In this document: positions 1 to 9,009 of the stretch, piece after piece
How positions within the stretch are numbered: position 1 is the stretch's first letter
Layout of the letters: each line of letters starts with the position of its first letter
Assembly: GCA_040376925.1 (NCBI GenBank)
Contig: JBEIPU010000002.1
Location: 14,343-78,342, forward strand
Reading direction: 5' to 3'
Length of the DNA: 64,000 nucleotides
From: RAM1 sp040376925
GTDB lineage: Bacteria > Pseudomonadota > Gammaproteobacteria > Burkholderiales > Burkholderiaceae_C
Translations under genes and position numbers: made by a program
The notes under the pieces: model-generated
Database searches by the model: none
What the model saw: the letters and a program-made list of their open reading frames with translations, nothing else
Told to the model about the DNA's origin: nothing

Positions 1-176
1 CGCGCCTGCGGCAGGATCTCGCTTTCGGCCCGGTAGCTGGCCTGGGCGGCCTGGAACTTGGACTCATAGGTGCGGGCCTGATCAATGGCGCGGCCAAAAG
101 ACAGGGGGACGGCGGCAGGGGCCTGTGCCTGAGCGCAACCCGCAGCCAGCACCATGAGGACGAACGCGGCGCGCAC
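1..176 (-). CDS. TolC-family outer-membrane efflux protein, N-terminal fragment
   Basis: This is the start of a gene that runs off the left edge of the window; about 58 codons are visible. The predicted product begins with GTG two bases after the stop of the HlyD gene. It has a short hydrophobic signal peptide (VRAAFVLMVLAAGCAQAQA). After it comes a helix-forming stretch, FGRAIDQARTYESKFQAAQA, typical of the first helix of TolC-like type I secretion outer-membrane proteins. An in-frame ATG at 155 is an alternative start. Its place directly after the ABC and HlyD genes makes it the third component of the same secretion machine. The family call rests on a short fragment plus context. Confidence 0.7.
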   Translation of the reverse strand, partial: MRAAFVLMVLAAGCAQAQAPAAVPLSFGRAIDQARTYESKFQAAQASYRAESEILPQA

Positions 177-178
177 GC

Positions 179-1516
179 TCAGGCCTCTTTCAGGGATTCG
201 CCAAAGCGCTTGAGCAGCGGCCGCAGCAGGTAATTGAGCAGCGTGCGCTCGCCGGTCTTGACGACGACGTCGGCCGGCATGCCCGGCTGCAGCTCGCGGC
301 CCGCGAGCTTCTTGAGACCCTCGGGCGTGACTTCCACCCGCGCGAGGTAGTACGGCGGGGCCTGCGGCGCCGCCGGATTGCTGATGGCACTGGCAGACAC
401 CGTGACCACGCGCCCGCTCACCACCAGCTGGGGCAGGTTGGTAAAGGCATGCAGGTTGATATCGGCCGGCATGCCGGGGTGGATGCGGTCGATCAGGTGC
501 GTGGGAATCTGCGCCTCCAGCACAAGGCGTGCGTCATCGGGGACGATTTCCATGATGCGCGCACCCGGCGCCACCACGCCACCGGCCGTCTGGACCTGCA
601 GGCCCACGACCGCGCCGGCAACTGGCGACTTGATGACCGTGCGTTCAAAAGCTTCCTGTGTGCTCTTGAGGCGCTCCCCCATCGAGCTGGCCTCGCGGCG
701 CATTTCGGTGAGCTGCGTCTCCACTTCCTTGCGGTACTCCTGGCGGCGCTGTTCCTGGCGCAGCCGCACCTCAGCCAGGCTCTCATTCACGCGGGCCTGG
801 TTGCCGCGCAAATCAGCGAGCGCGGCCGCCACGTCCGCCGCCTGACGCTCCAGCTCGTTTTGCTTGGTGCGCGCGGTGTAGCCGTCGGCCACCATGAGGC
901 GCACGCCCGCCAGCTCCTGCTCCACGAGGGCCTGCTGGCGTTGACGTGCCGCAATGGATTCACGCAGGCCAGCCAGTGTGGCCTGCGCAGCCTGGGCTGT
1001 CTGGCCCAAGGCGGCCAGCTCCGACTGCAGCGCCAGCCGGCGCGTAGTGAACAGTTGCTCCTGCAGCGCCATTTGCTGCTGGGCCAAAGGGTCGGCGCGC
1101 AACTCCAGCAGTTCCGGGGGGAACGTGATCCGCGGTGCGCCGATCTGCTCGGCATACAGCCGCGCCTCAGAGGCCCGCATGGACAGCCACTGGATGCGCG
1201 TGGAGTCGTAATTGGCCTTGCTTTCGGTGCTGCTCAGCTCGATCAGCACATCGCCCTTGGCGACCTTCTGGCCTTCGGTCACGTTCACCTTGGTCACCAC
1301 CCCCCCCGTGGGATGCTGGATCTGCTTGGCATGGTTCTCCACGGCGATGGTGGCCGGCGAAGGCACGCCCTCGTCCAGCGGCACGGTCACGCCCCACAGG
1401 ATGAAGCCGCCAAAACCCAGGCCCAGCACCCACAGGCCGGTTCGCAGGGAGCGTTTGACGTCCGACGGCGCTTTCGCCTGCTGGGGGACGTCAATGATGT
1501 CTTCGTTTTGCGCCAT
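179..1516 (-). CDS. HlyD-family type I secretion membrane-fusion protein
   Basis: The 445-residue product is the periplasmic adaptor that bridges the inner-membrane ABC exporter and the TolC-like channel. A cytoplasmic N-terminus of about 26 residues is followed by one membrane segment (about 27-46). Then comes a lipoyl/biotinyl-like half motif (about 71-94, GGVVTKVNVTEGQKVAKGD) and a long Gln/Glu/Arg-rich coiled coil (about 100-285). The second lipoyl half (VIKSPVAGAVVGLQVQTAGG) and the C-terminal beta domain follow. Length and order are normal for PrtE/LapC/RsaE-type adaptors. It starts one base after the stop of the ABC gene and ends next to the TolC start, so the three form an operon. The likely cargo is the DUF4214 proteins encoded nearby. 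Confidence 0.93.
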   Translation of the reverse strand: MAQNEDIIDVPQQAKAPSDVKRSLRTGLWVLGLGFGGFILWGVTVPLDEGVPSPATIAVENHAKQIQHPTGGVVTKVNVTEGQKVAKGDVLIELSSTESKANYDSTRIQWLSMRASEARLYAEQIGAPRITFPPELLELRADPLAQQQMALQEQLFTTRRLALQSELAALGQTAQAAQATLAGLRESIAARQRQQALVEQELAGVRLMVADGYTARTKQNELERQAADVAAALADLRGNQARVNESLAEVRLRQEQRRQEYRKEVETQLTEMRREASSMGERLKSTQEAFERTVIKSPVAGAVVGLQVQTAGGVVAPGARIMEIVPDDARLVLEAQIPTHLIDRIHPGMPADINLHAFTNLPQLVVSGRVVTVSASAISNPAAPQAPPYYLARVEVTPEGLKKLAGRELQPGMPADVVVKTGERTLLNYLLRPLLKRFGESLKEA

Positions 1517-1517
1517 G

Positions 1518-3329
1518 TCAGGCTTCCTTGTCAGTTACGGCGCCTGCCCCGGCATCGGGGTCCGCGGGGGCTTGCGCCGGCGCATTGGCCTGCGCGATGG
1601 CCGCCGCCTTTTCCTGGGCTTGTGCCTGGGCCTGGGCTTGCGCCTGGGCCAGGGCATTCAACACATCCTGGCGCGGCCCGAACAGCATGACCGTGCCTTC
1701 ACGCAGCACCAGCAGCTTGTCTACGCCATTGAGCACGGAAGGGCGATGGGTGATCACCACCACGGTCTTGCCCAGCTGCTTGAAGATGGCCAGCGCCTGC
1801 AGCAACGCGGCTTCGCCAGCGTCGTCCAGGTTGGAGTTGGGTTCATCCAGCACCACAAAGGCCGGATCGCCATACAGCGCGCGGGCCAGGGCAATGCGCT
1901 GGCGCTGGCCGCCAGACAGCGCGCTGCCACCGGCGCCCAGCTGGGTCTCGTAGCCGTTGGGCAGGCGCAGCACCATTTCATGGACGCCGGCAATCTGGGC
2001 GGCACGCACAATCTTTTCGGAAACCAGCGGACCAAAACGTGCAATGTTCTCGGCCACGGTGCCGTCAAACAATTCAATGTCCTGCGGCAGGTAGCCCACA
2101 TGGGGGCCCAGCTCGCCCTTGTTCCAGGTGTGCACGTCGGCGCCGTCCAGGCGTACCTTGCCACTGGCCGCAGGCCAGATGCCCACCAGCAGACGGGCCA
2201 GGGTGGATTTGCCCGAGGCGCTGGGGCCCACGACGCCCAGGATTTCACCCGGCAGTGCATGGAAGGTAACGCCCTTGAGCACAGCGGCCTGCACGCCCGG
2301 TGGCGCAGCCACCACGGCCTCCACCGACAGCACGCCGCGCGGGGCGGGCAGTGACATGACGTCCTTGGCTTTGGGAAAGGCTGTAAGCAGCGCCGTCAGG
2401 CGGTCCCACGCACCGCGGGCAGATACCACCTGCTTCCATGCGCCAATCGCCTGGTCCACCGGACCCAGCGCCTTGCCCATGAGGATGGAAGCGGCAATCA
2501 TGGTGCCCGGCGTCGCGCTGCCCTCAATGACCAGGTAGGCACCCGCCCCCAGGATGAGCGACTGCATGCCGATGCGGAAATTCTTGCTGATGGCCTGGAT
2601 GAGGCCCGAGCGGTCAGACGCCAGAGACTGGCTGACCAGCAACTCCTGGTGGTAGGTCGCCCAGCGCCGGCGCAGGTTGCCCAGCATGCCCATGGCTTCA
2701 ATGACTTCAGCGTTGCGCAGGTTGTTGTTGGCAAAGCCGCTGGCTTTCATGCCCGCCGTCTGCGCCTGGGCCAGCGGCGGGTCGGTCAGGCGCGAAGAGG
2801 CGAACGCCAGCGCAATGGAAACAATCAGGCCAAAGGTGGACACCCAGCCCAGCAGCGGGTGCAGCGCAAAACACACGGCCAGGTAAATTGGCGCCCAGGG
2901 CAGGTCAAAGAATGCAACGCCCGTGCCGGTGGTGAACTGGCGCACATTGGTGAAATCGTTGAGCGCCTGCGCTGGGTTGCCGCCGGCCTGGCGCAGGGTG
3001 TTGGCGAAGGTAGCGGTAAAGATGCGCTCATTGACTTCGGCGTCCACCCGGTTGCCCACGCGTACCAGGATCCGCGAGCGGACCCATTCCAGAGCGGCCA
3101 GCAGCGCCAGCAGTGCCATGGCAATAACCGTCAGGGCGATCAGCGTGCCGTAATTGCGGCTGGCCAGCACCCGGTCGTAGATCTGCAGCATGTAAAGCGA
3201 CGGAACCAAGCCCAGGATGTTCATCACAAAGGAGAAAACACCGACTGTGATGAAGGCCCCCTTGTAAGCTCGGAAGGCTTCGCCCAGCTCTGAATGCAGG
3301 CGCGACTTGACAGGGTTTTGGAGGGCCAT
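1518..3329 (-). CDS. Type I secretion system permease/ATPase (ABC exporter)
   Basis: The inner-membrane exporter couples ATP hydrolysis to secretion of proteins with C-terminal signals. An N-terminal ABC transmembrane domain (about 20-310) is followed by a nucleotide-binding domain. I place Walker A GPSASGKST at about 368-376, signature LSGGQ at 471-475, Walker B with catalytic Glu at about 496 and the H-loop His at about 528 (THRPS). No C39 peptidase domain is present, so it belongs to the PrtD/RsaD/AprD group. I chose ATG at 3329; a TTG 18 bases upstream is possible. The last 45 residues form an odd Ala/Gln repeat tail (AQAQAQAQAQAQE). The gene is divergent to the DUF4214 protease at 3508, with about 180 bp between them. 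Confidence 0.93.
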   Translation of the reverse strand: MALQNPVKSRLHSELGEAFRAYKGAFITVGVFSFVMNILGLVPSLYMLQIYDRVLASRNYGTLIALTVIAMALLALLAALEWVRSRILVRVGNRVDAEVNERIFTATFANTLRQAGGNPAQALNDFTNVRQFTTGTGVAFFDLPWAPIYLAVCFALHPLLGWVSTFGLIVSIALAFASSRLTDPPLAQAQTAGMKASGFANNNLRNAEVIEAMGMLGNLRRRWATYHQELLVSQSLASDRSGLIQAISKNFRIGMQSLILGAGAYLVIEGSATPGTMIAASILMGKALGPVDQAIGAWKQVVSARGAWDRLTALLTAFPKAKDVMSLPAPRGVLSVEAVVAAPPGVQAAVLKGVTFHALPGEILGVVGPSASGKSTLARLLVGIWPAASGKVRLDGADVHTWNKGELGPHVGYLPQDIELFDGTVAENIARFGPLVSEKIVRAAQIAGVHEMVLRLPNGYETQLGAGGSALSGGQRQRIALARALYGDPAFVVLDEPNSNLDDAGEAALLQALAIFKQLGKTVVVITHRPSVLNGVDKLLVLREGTVMLFGPRQDVLNALAQAQAQAQAQAQEKAAAIAQANAPAQAPADPDAGAGAVTDKEA

Positions 3330-3507
3330 GGGCTTTGAGACAGGCAAAGCCTGCGATTTTACTTGTGATGTGGGGCTTATCTGGGGGTGGCGCGGGTTGA
3401 TTCAAGCGCCGCTCCGGTGATATGGGCCCCCAAAGCCATGACTTAAGGCACATTGACACACCCCTTGCCCGGCGCAGAATCAGTAATTCGCCCAAGCCGA
3501 CCCACAC

Positions 3508-5436
3508 ATGTACGAAATCACCGCGCGTACCACCGCGCCTTACAAAAGCATCTGTTACATCGTCTGCCGATGGTCTGATGGCACGACCACGCGCGGTTCG
3601 GGCGTGATCGTGGGGCTGAATGATGTGCTGACTGCCGCGCATGTGGTGTTTGATGCCGAGCGCGGCGGCTATGCCACCAGCATCACGGTCAGCCCGGGCG
3701 CCGATGTGCGGCCGCAGGACTTTCCCTACGGAAGCTACAGCGATGTGGGCGTCATCAACACGCGCACCGCCAACTGGGATACCAACGGCGACGGCCTGCT
3801 GTATGACTCTGAATCGCAGTACGACATGGCCGTGCTGGGCATGCGCAGCGCCATCGGCAACGTCACAGGGTGGCTGGCCACGTCTGCCGTGGCGAACGAC
3901 TTTTACGGCGTGATGGCGGGCTACCCCGCCCGCGGCACCGGACTGATGGCCGAAGATGTATACGCTGATGCGTCCAGCCAGTACGGCGTGTTTGACATCC
4001 GCTCTGGCCTGGGCTCGGGCGCGTCGGGCGGGCCGCTGCTGCGCACGGACGCCAGCGGCACCTACGTGACGGGCGTACTGTCCAGCGGCAACACGGCCAA
4101 CACCGTATCAACCTACGCCGGGCTGTTTGGCCCCGGCAACTGGGACTGGTTCACCAGCACCCTGGCCGCCAACGACAGCGTGCTGAGCAACACCCCCACC
4201 CAGCCGGGCTCGCCCGCCGCCGACGATTACCCCGCCAGCGTGACCACACCTGGCGTGCTGGTCGCCGGCGTGGCCGCCAGCGGCACCCTGGAGACGGTGA
4301 CGGACGCCGACTGGTTCCGCATCAATGTGGCTGCGGGCACCTACCGCTTTGAGGCGCGCGGCAGCAGCACCAATGATGGCTCGCTGCCCGACCCGGTGAT
4401 CGACCTGTACAACGCCAGCGGCGTGCTGCTGCGCACCGACGACGATTCCGGCACCGGGCTGAATGCATCGCTGACATACACCTTTACCACCGCCGGTACC
4501 TATTACATCGGCGTCACTTCGCCGGGCGGTGGCTTCGGCACTGCGGGCACCTACAAGGTGCAGGCCTTTGCCCTGACGCCCGGCGCCGTGGCGCCCGTCA
4601 GCTTGACCGGCACCACGGGCGATGACACGCTGACCGGCTCTGCGGCCAACGAGACCTTGACCGGCCTGCAGGGCAATGACGTGATCAACGGCCTGGGCGG
4701 CACCGACACGGCCAGCTACAGCGGCAACCGGTCCGGCTACCGGCTGTTCAACACCGGCACCAGCGTGACCGTGACCGACACGGCCCCCGCGCGCGACGGT
4801 ATCGACAGCCTGCTGAACATCGAGCGCGTGGCCTTTGCCGACATGACGGTCAACCTGGAAATCGGCGCCAAATCCCGCACCATCGCCCCCGCACAGCTCA
4901 AGGTGCTGGAAGAGCTGTACGTGGCGTTCTTCAACCGCGTGCCAGACGCCGACGGGCTGGCCTACTGGATCGACCAGACCCGCGCCGGCCAGACGCTGGG
5001 CAGCATTGCCGAATCCTTCTACAGCGCCGCACTGCTGTACCCCACGCAGACGGGCTACACCGCGGCCATGACCAACGCCGATTTTGTCAACGTGATCTAC
5101 CGCAACGTGCTGGGGCGCACCGGGGGCGCCGATGCCGAAGGCCTGGCCTACTGGACGACCGCACTGAGCTCCGGCGCCCAGAACCGCGGCGGCCTGGTCA
5201 CCACCATCCTGGCCACGGCCCATACCTTCAAGGGCGATGCCACCTATGGCTATGTGGCCGACCTGCTGGACAACAAGGCCGCGGTGGCGCAGACCTTTGC
5301 GGTGGACATGGGGCTGAACTACAACACGCCAGAGGCATCCATCAGCAATGGCATGGCGATTGCGGGTGCAGTCACCGCCACCAGCACGGCGGCTGCGATC
5401 ACCCTGATTGGCGTCACGGACGGTTTCATCACCTGA
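3508..5436 (+). CDS. Trypsin-like serine protease with PPC and DUF4214 domains, predicted T1SS cargo
   Basis: The 642-residue protein has no N-terminal signal peptide. Residues 1-230 form a chymotrypsin-fold protease with an apparent triad His45 (LTAAHVV), Asp106 (YDMAVLG) and Ser173 (GSGASGGPLL). A beta-sandwich resembling the pre-peptidase C-terminal domain spans about 245-355. A short RTX-like calcium stretch follows (about 370-400, GDDTLTGSAANETLTGLQGN). A DUF4214 domain covers about 470-620. Lack of a Sec signal, the RTX-like stretch and the adjacent type I system indicate one-step secretion. The substrate is unknown; processing of surface proteins or nutrient proteins is possible. It is a tandem paralogue of the next gene. 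Confidence 0.85.
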   Translation: MYEITARTTAPYKSICYIVCRWSDGTTTRGSGVIVGLNDVLTAAHVVFDAERGGYATSITVSPGADVRPQDFPYGSYSDVGVINTRTANWDTNGDGLLYDSESQYDMAVLGMRSAIGNVTGWLATSAVANDFYGVMAGYPARGTGLMAEDVYADASSQYGVFDIRSGLGSGASGGPLLRTDASGTYVTGVLSSGNTANTVSTYAGLFGPGNWDWFTSTLAANDSVLSNTPTQPGSPAADDYPASVTTPGVLVAGVAASGTLETVTDADWFRINVAAGTYRFEARGSSTNDGSLPDPVIDLYNASGVLLRTDDDSGTGLNASLTYTFTTAGTYYIGVTSPGGGFGTAGTYKVQAFALTPGAVAPVSLTGTTGDDTLTGSAANETLTGLQGNDVINGLGGTDTASYSGNRSGYRLFNTGTSVTVTDTAPARDGIDSLLNIERVAFADMTVNLEIGAKSRTIAPAQLKVLEELYVAFFNRVPDADGLAYWIDQTRAGQTLGSIAESFYSAALLYPTQTGYTAAMTNADFVNVIYRNVLGRTGGADAEGLAYWTTALSSGAQNRGGLVTTILATAHTFKGDATYGYVADLLDNKAAVAQTFAVDMGLNYNTPEASISNGMAIAGAVTATSTAAAITLIGVTDGFIT

Positions 5437-5509
5437 TAGCCCTGATTTCCCAAAGAATTAAAAATAAATACCTATAAAATCCTCCCCGTTTAACACAAAG
5501 GGGGGGGCA

Positions 5510-7468
5510 ATGTACGAAATCAACACGAGGGTCATACAGCCCTATGCGGCTGTTTGCCACATCCGCTGCCAGTGGGCGGACGGAACCGTGGCCACCGGAT
5601 CCGGCGTTCTGGTGGGCGTGAACGACGTGCTGACGGCACACCACGTGATCTTCAATGCCGGTGCCGGCGGGTACGCGACGCGCATCACCGTCACGCCCGG
5701 CGCGGACACCTCGCCCACCTGGGTCGCGCCCTTCGGCTCATACAGCAATGTCGGTTCCGTCCACGCCCGCACCGTCAACTGGGATACCAACTACGACAAC
5801 CTGCTTTCTGGCGCAGAAGCCCAATACGACATGGCGCTGCTGGGCATGACCACCGCGCTGGGCAGCACCACAGGCTGGGTGACACCCTCTGCACACCGAG
5901 GCGACTTCTTCGGCGAAATGGCGGGCTATCCAGGCCGGGGCACGGGCCTGATGGGTGAGGTCGTTTACGCCGACGCCTCCAGCTTTTTTGGCGTGTATGA
6001 CGTCTACTCCTCACTGGGCCGGGGCGCATCCGGCGGCCCTTTGCTGCGCACGACCACCACGGGAAGCCAGGTCGTTGGCGTACTTTCCAGCGGGAACAGC
6101 GCCAACACCTCATCCACCTACGCCGGCCTGTTCGGCCCCGGTAACATGGCGTGGCTGGATGCAGCCATGTCGAACAACAACAGCGTACTGGGCTATACGG
6201 GTGCGATGCAGACCCCCGTGATACCTGACGACCATGCCGGCTCGGTCGCAACCCAGACAATCCTTGCCGTGGGGGCCTCGCGCAGCGGCACGCTGGAGAC
6301 CAACCTGGACACCGACTGGTTTCGCGTCACGCTGAATGCCGGCACCTACCGGTTTGATGTCAAGGCTGCATCAAGCCTGGCCGGCAGCCTTCTGGACCCC
6401 CACGCCACGCTGTACAACAGCGGCGGCGCGGCCCTCACGAGCAACGACGACGGCGGCACCGGGCTGGATGCCCAGATCACCTGGACCAGCACCACCGCCG
6501 GCACCTATTACCTGGGCGTTCGTTCGGCCTACGGGTTCAGCGAAAGCGCCGGAACCTACACCGTATCGGCCACGCTGGTATCGACTGCCAGCGGGGGCGC
6601 AAGCCCCATCGCGGTCCCGGGCACCATCGTACCTACCGTCACTGGCACCGCATCCATCGACATCCTGAACGGTACGCCCGGCAATGATGTCATCTGGGGT
6701 AAAGGCGGCAACGACACCATCAACGGCGCCGGGGGTACGGATACCGCGTACTACACAGGCACGCGCAACGAGTACGCCATCGCCACCTGGGGCCCAGTGG
6801 TCACGGTTACCGACCGCCTGGGCCTCGACGGCATTGATGCACTGACCGATGTGGAACGCATTGCATTCCGGGACATGACCGTGAATCTGCAGATCGGCGC
6901 CAAGGCCCGCACCATCACGCAGCCCCAGCTCAAGCAGTTGCAGGAGCTGTACGTGGCATTCTTCAACCGCATCCCGGATGCGGACGGCCTGTCTTACTGG
7001 ATTGACCAGGTGCGGTCAGGTCAATCCATCAACAGCATTGCGGGCGCCTTCTACAACGCGGCACTGGCGTACCCCACCCAGACCGGCTACAGCAGCGCCA
7101 TGAGCAATGCGGATTTCATCAACATTGTTTACCGCAATGTGCTGGGACGCACCGGTGGCGCGGACGCCGATGGCCTGGCCTACTGGACGACGGCCCTGAA
7201 CTCAGGCGCGCAAAGCCGCGGCGGGCTGGTCACCAGCATCCTGACCACGGCGCACACCTTCAAGGGCGATGCCACCTACGGCTACGTGGCCGACCTGCTG
7301 GACAACAAGGCCGCCGTAGCGCAGAAGTTTGCCGTGGACATGGGCCTGAACTACAACTCGCCTGAGGCGTCCATCAGCAACGGCATGGCGATTGCGGGTG
7401 CAGTCACCGCCACCAGCACTGCGGCTGCGATCACGCTGATCGGCGTGACGGACGGATTTGGTGCATGA
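5510..7468 (+). CDS. Second trypsin-like protease with PPC and DUF4214 domains (paralogue)
   Basis: The 652-residue protein matches the preceding gene over its full length and starts with the same MYEI. The predicted triad is His45, Asp107 and Ser174 (GRGASGGPLL). The catalytic His is preceded by another His (LTAHHV) where the paralogue has Ala. A PPC-like beta domain (about 245-355), a short RTX-like motif (NGTPGNDVIWGKGGNDTING) and a C-terminal DUF4214 domain (about 475-630) follow. The DUF4214 region is the most conserved part between the two copies, as expected for a shared secretion or anchoring module. A G-rich ribosome-binding stretch lies just before ATG 5510. It converges with the methyltransferase at 7474 with only 5 bp between them. 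Confidence 0.85.
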   Translation: MYEINTRVIQPYAAVCHIRCQWADGTVATGSGVLVGVNDVLTAHHVIFNAGAGGYATRITVTPGADTSPTWVAPFGSYSNVGSVHARTVNWDTNYDNLLSGAEAQYDMALLGMTTALGSTTGWVTPSAHRGDFFGEMAGYPGRGTGLMGEVVYADASSFFGVYDVYSSLGRGASGGPLLRTTTTGSQVVGVLSSGNSANTSSTYAGLFGPGNMAWLDAAMSNNNSVLGYTGAMQTPVIPDDHAGSVATQTILAVGASRSGTLETNLDTDWFRVTLNAGTYRFDVKAASSLAGSLLDPHATLYNSGGAALTSNDDGGTGLDAQITWTSTTAGTYYLGVRSAYGFSESAGTYTVSATLVSTASGGASPIAVPGTIVPTVTGTASIDILNGTPGNDVIWGKGGNDTINGAGGTDTAYYTGTRNEYAIATWGPVVTVTDRLGLDGIDALTDVERIAFRDMTVNLQIGAKARTITQPQLKQLQELYVAFFNRIPDADGLSYWIDQVRSGQSINSIAGAFYNAALAYPTQTGYSSAMSNADFINIVYRNVLGRTGGADADGLAYWTTALNSGAQSRGGLVTSILTTAHTFKGDATYGYVADLLDNKAAVAQKFAVDMGLNYNSPEASISNGMAIAGAVTATSTAAAITLIGVTDGFGA

Positions 7469-7473
7469 GCTCC

Positions 7474-9003
7474 CTATACCAAACCCAGAGCAGCCAAGCG
7501 TGGACGAATGGCCGAACGAAATACAGCGTACTCGGACTTGAGGGAGTTCACGGCATCTTCGTCACTTAGCACCGTTTCCCCGCGCCTGATTTGCTCACCC
7601 TTTTGCTTGAGCCACTCCATGATCCATTCCGCAGGGCTGTTGGGTGCTCGCTCCTCGGCCAGCAGGAATACCTGATTCATCTGACTGACCCCTACGCCAG
7701 TTCCGAGTACAGGGGAGGCCAAGTACTTTTGAGGGTATCCGCAGCGCATTTGTTCAAGCAGATGCATGTTCAGCGCCACGCACGCAGCGCGTGTCTTCTC
7801 GCGCCTATCTACCGGCTGACATGGAACGACAAAAGCGGCGCCTGTAAGCATCACCACTGTGCGCAATAGATCAACCGTATGCATTTTTGTTTTAGTTGCA
7901 ATCTCACTGATCCGCATCGGTTTGGGACCGCCCGCTTCGAGAACCGATACGACTGCGGCACAGCTATCGACTGTAGTGCGGATACCTGCTTCCCCAAGCG
8001 CCTTATCCAGATCTGCTTGGGGCAGTAAGCAGATCAGTTCAGTGGCCATGATTCTTTCGGTCTTCACCAAGGGAGACAGTCTTCTTGCACCCCGTACAAA
8101 GATGTCCCGCCTAAACAATCGGTTGATGAAGAAGTCCCTCAGTTGCTCCCGATCTCGTCGACTTCCGGTCGACTCCAGCATCGCCGAAGCAGCAGGAGGA
8201 AGTGCGTCAGCCTCAAGCTGTTCGAGCGTATGCGATCGCGTTCCAAACTCCAACTTTGCTTGCGCCAACTGGTCAAACACCTCTGCGAAGTGGAAAGCAC
8301 GAGACTGATCGTTGAAGTATTCATGCGCAAGGTACGTCGTGTCGTGACGGGCCAAGCCCTTCACCCACTCACGCGCGGCGGAATTCTTTTCGAAGTAACC
8401 GCTCGGCAGATCGGCGATCTGATGAATCAGACTCAATACGTCGTGCGTCTGCTTGGAGGCCGAACTAGCACTAGGAACAACCCTGGTCCTCAGATAGTTC
8501 ATCAAGAATTGAACCGGGACACCCGAAGACCAACCAGGCTGAGCGTTATATGAAAGATAGACGAGCCCACCCGGCTTTACACGCTCCCTCAAAAACCGCA
8601 GGATGAAAGAGCGATTCGTGTCGTTGATCCAAGACCATATGCCGTGCAACGATACTGTATCGAACTGCATTTTGCTGGACGCGCCCACAAGCTCCTCAAA
8701 ACTCTGGTCGGTAACTTCCGCATCATTGCGAAAGCTGGACAGCAAGTTCTGAGCGTGCTGCACGTGTTCAGGCATGAAGTCATTTCCGAACCATCGACCT
8801 CCGGTGCAAGCTGCGTTAATCGCGAGGGTCAGTCCTTGACCGAATCCGAGTTCACAATGCGTCGCGGCATCGTCAATTTGAGGGTATTCAAGGCCCTCCA
8901 ACAACATATTGAACGCCAACAATGCGGGTGACTGGTCACGGTAATAGTTGACGGTATAGGAATCTCGCGCGAAATAGCCCTGAGACCAAATATCGGAACC
9001 CAT
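7474..9003 (-). CDS. SAM-dependent methyltransferase with regulatory domain, second of a pair
   Basis: The 509-residue protein has a class I SAM-binding fold near its N-terminus. Motif I is CELGFGQGLTLAIN (about 46-60) and an acidic ribose-binding residue lies in FGNDFMP. A long C-terminal part resembles the methyltransferase regulatory domain found in bacterial protein-lysine methyltransferase-like proteins, including the Rickettsia enzymes that methylate outer-membrane protein OmpB. The substrate is not shown by the sequence. By position, 6 bp downstream of its paralogue and downstream of the S-layer gene, I infer a surface-protein substrate. GC content is visibly lower than in neighbouring genes. 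Confidence 0.75.
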   Translation of the reverse strand: MGSDIWSQGYFARDSYTVNYYRDQSPALLAFNMLLEGLEYPQIDDAATHCELGFGQGLTLAINAACTGGRWFGNDFMPEHVQHAQNLLSSFRNDAEVTDQSFEELVGASSKMQFDTVSLHGIWSWINDTNRSFILRFLRERVKPGGLVYLSYNAQPGWSSGVPVQFLMNYLRTRVVPSASSASKQTHDVLSLIHQIADLPSGYFEKNSAAREWVKGLARHDTTYLAHEYFNDQSRAFHFAEVFDQLAQAKLEFGTRSHTLEQLEADALPPAASAMLESTGSRRDREQLRDFFINRLFRRDIFVRGARRLSPLVKTERIMATELICLLPQADLDKALGEAGIRTTVDSCAAVVSVLEAGGPKPMRISEIATKTKMHTVDLLRTVVMLTGAAFVVPCQPVDRREKTRAACVALNMHLLEQMRCGYPQKYLASPVLGTGVGVSQMNQVFLLAEERAPNSPAEWIMEWLKQKGEQIRRGETVLSDEDAVNSLKSEYAVFRSAIRPRLAALGLV

Positions 9004-9009
9004 TTCTTT

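Noticed and set aside
449..1690. 413-codon open frame on the plus strand over the HlyD gene
   Set aside because: High GC makes long antisense open frames common; its protein is His/Gln/Arg-rich with no motifs, while the minus strand encodes a clear HlyD protein.
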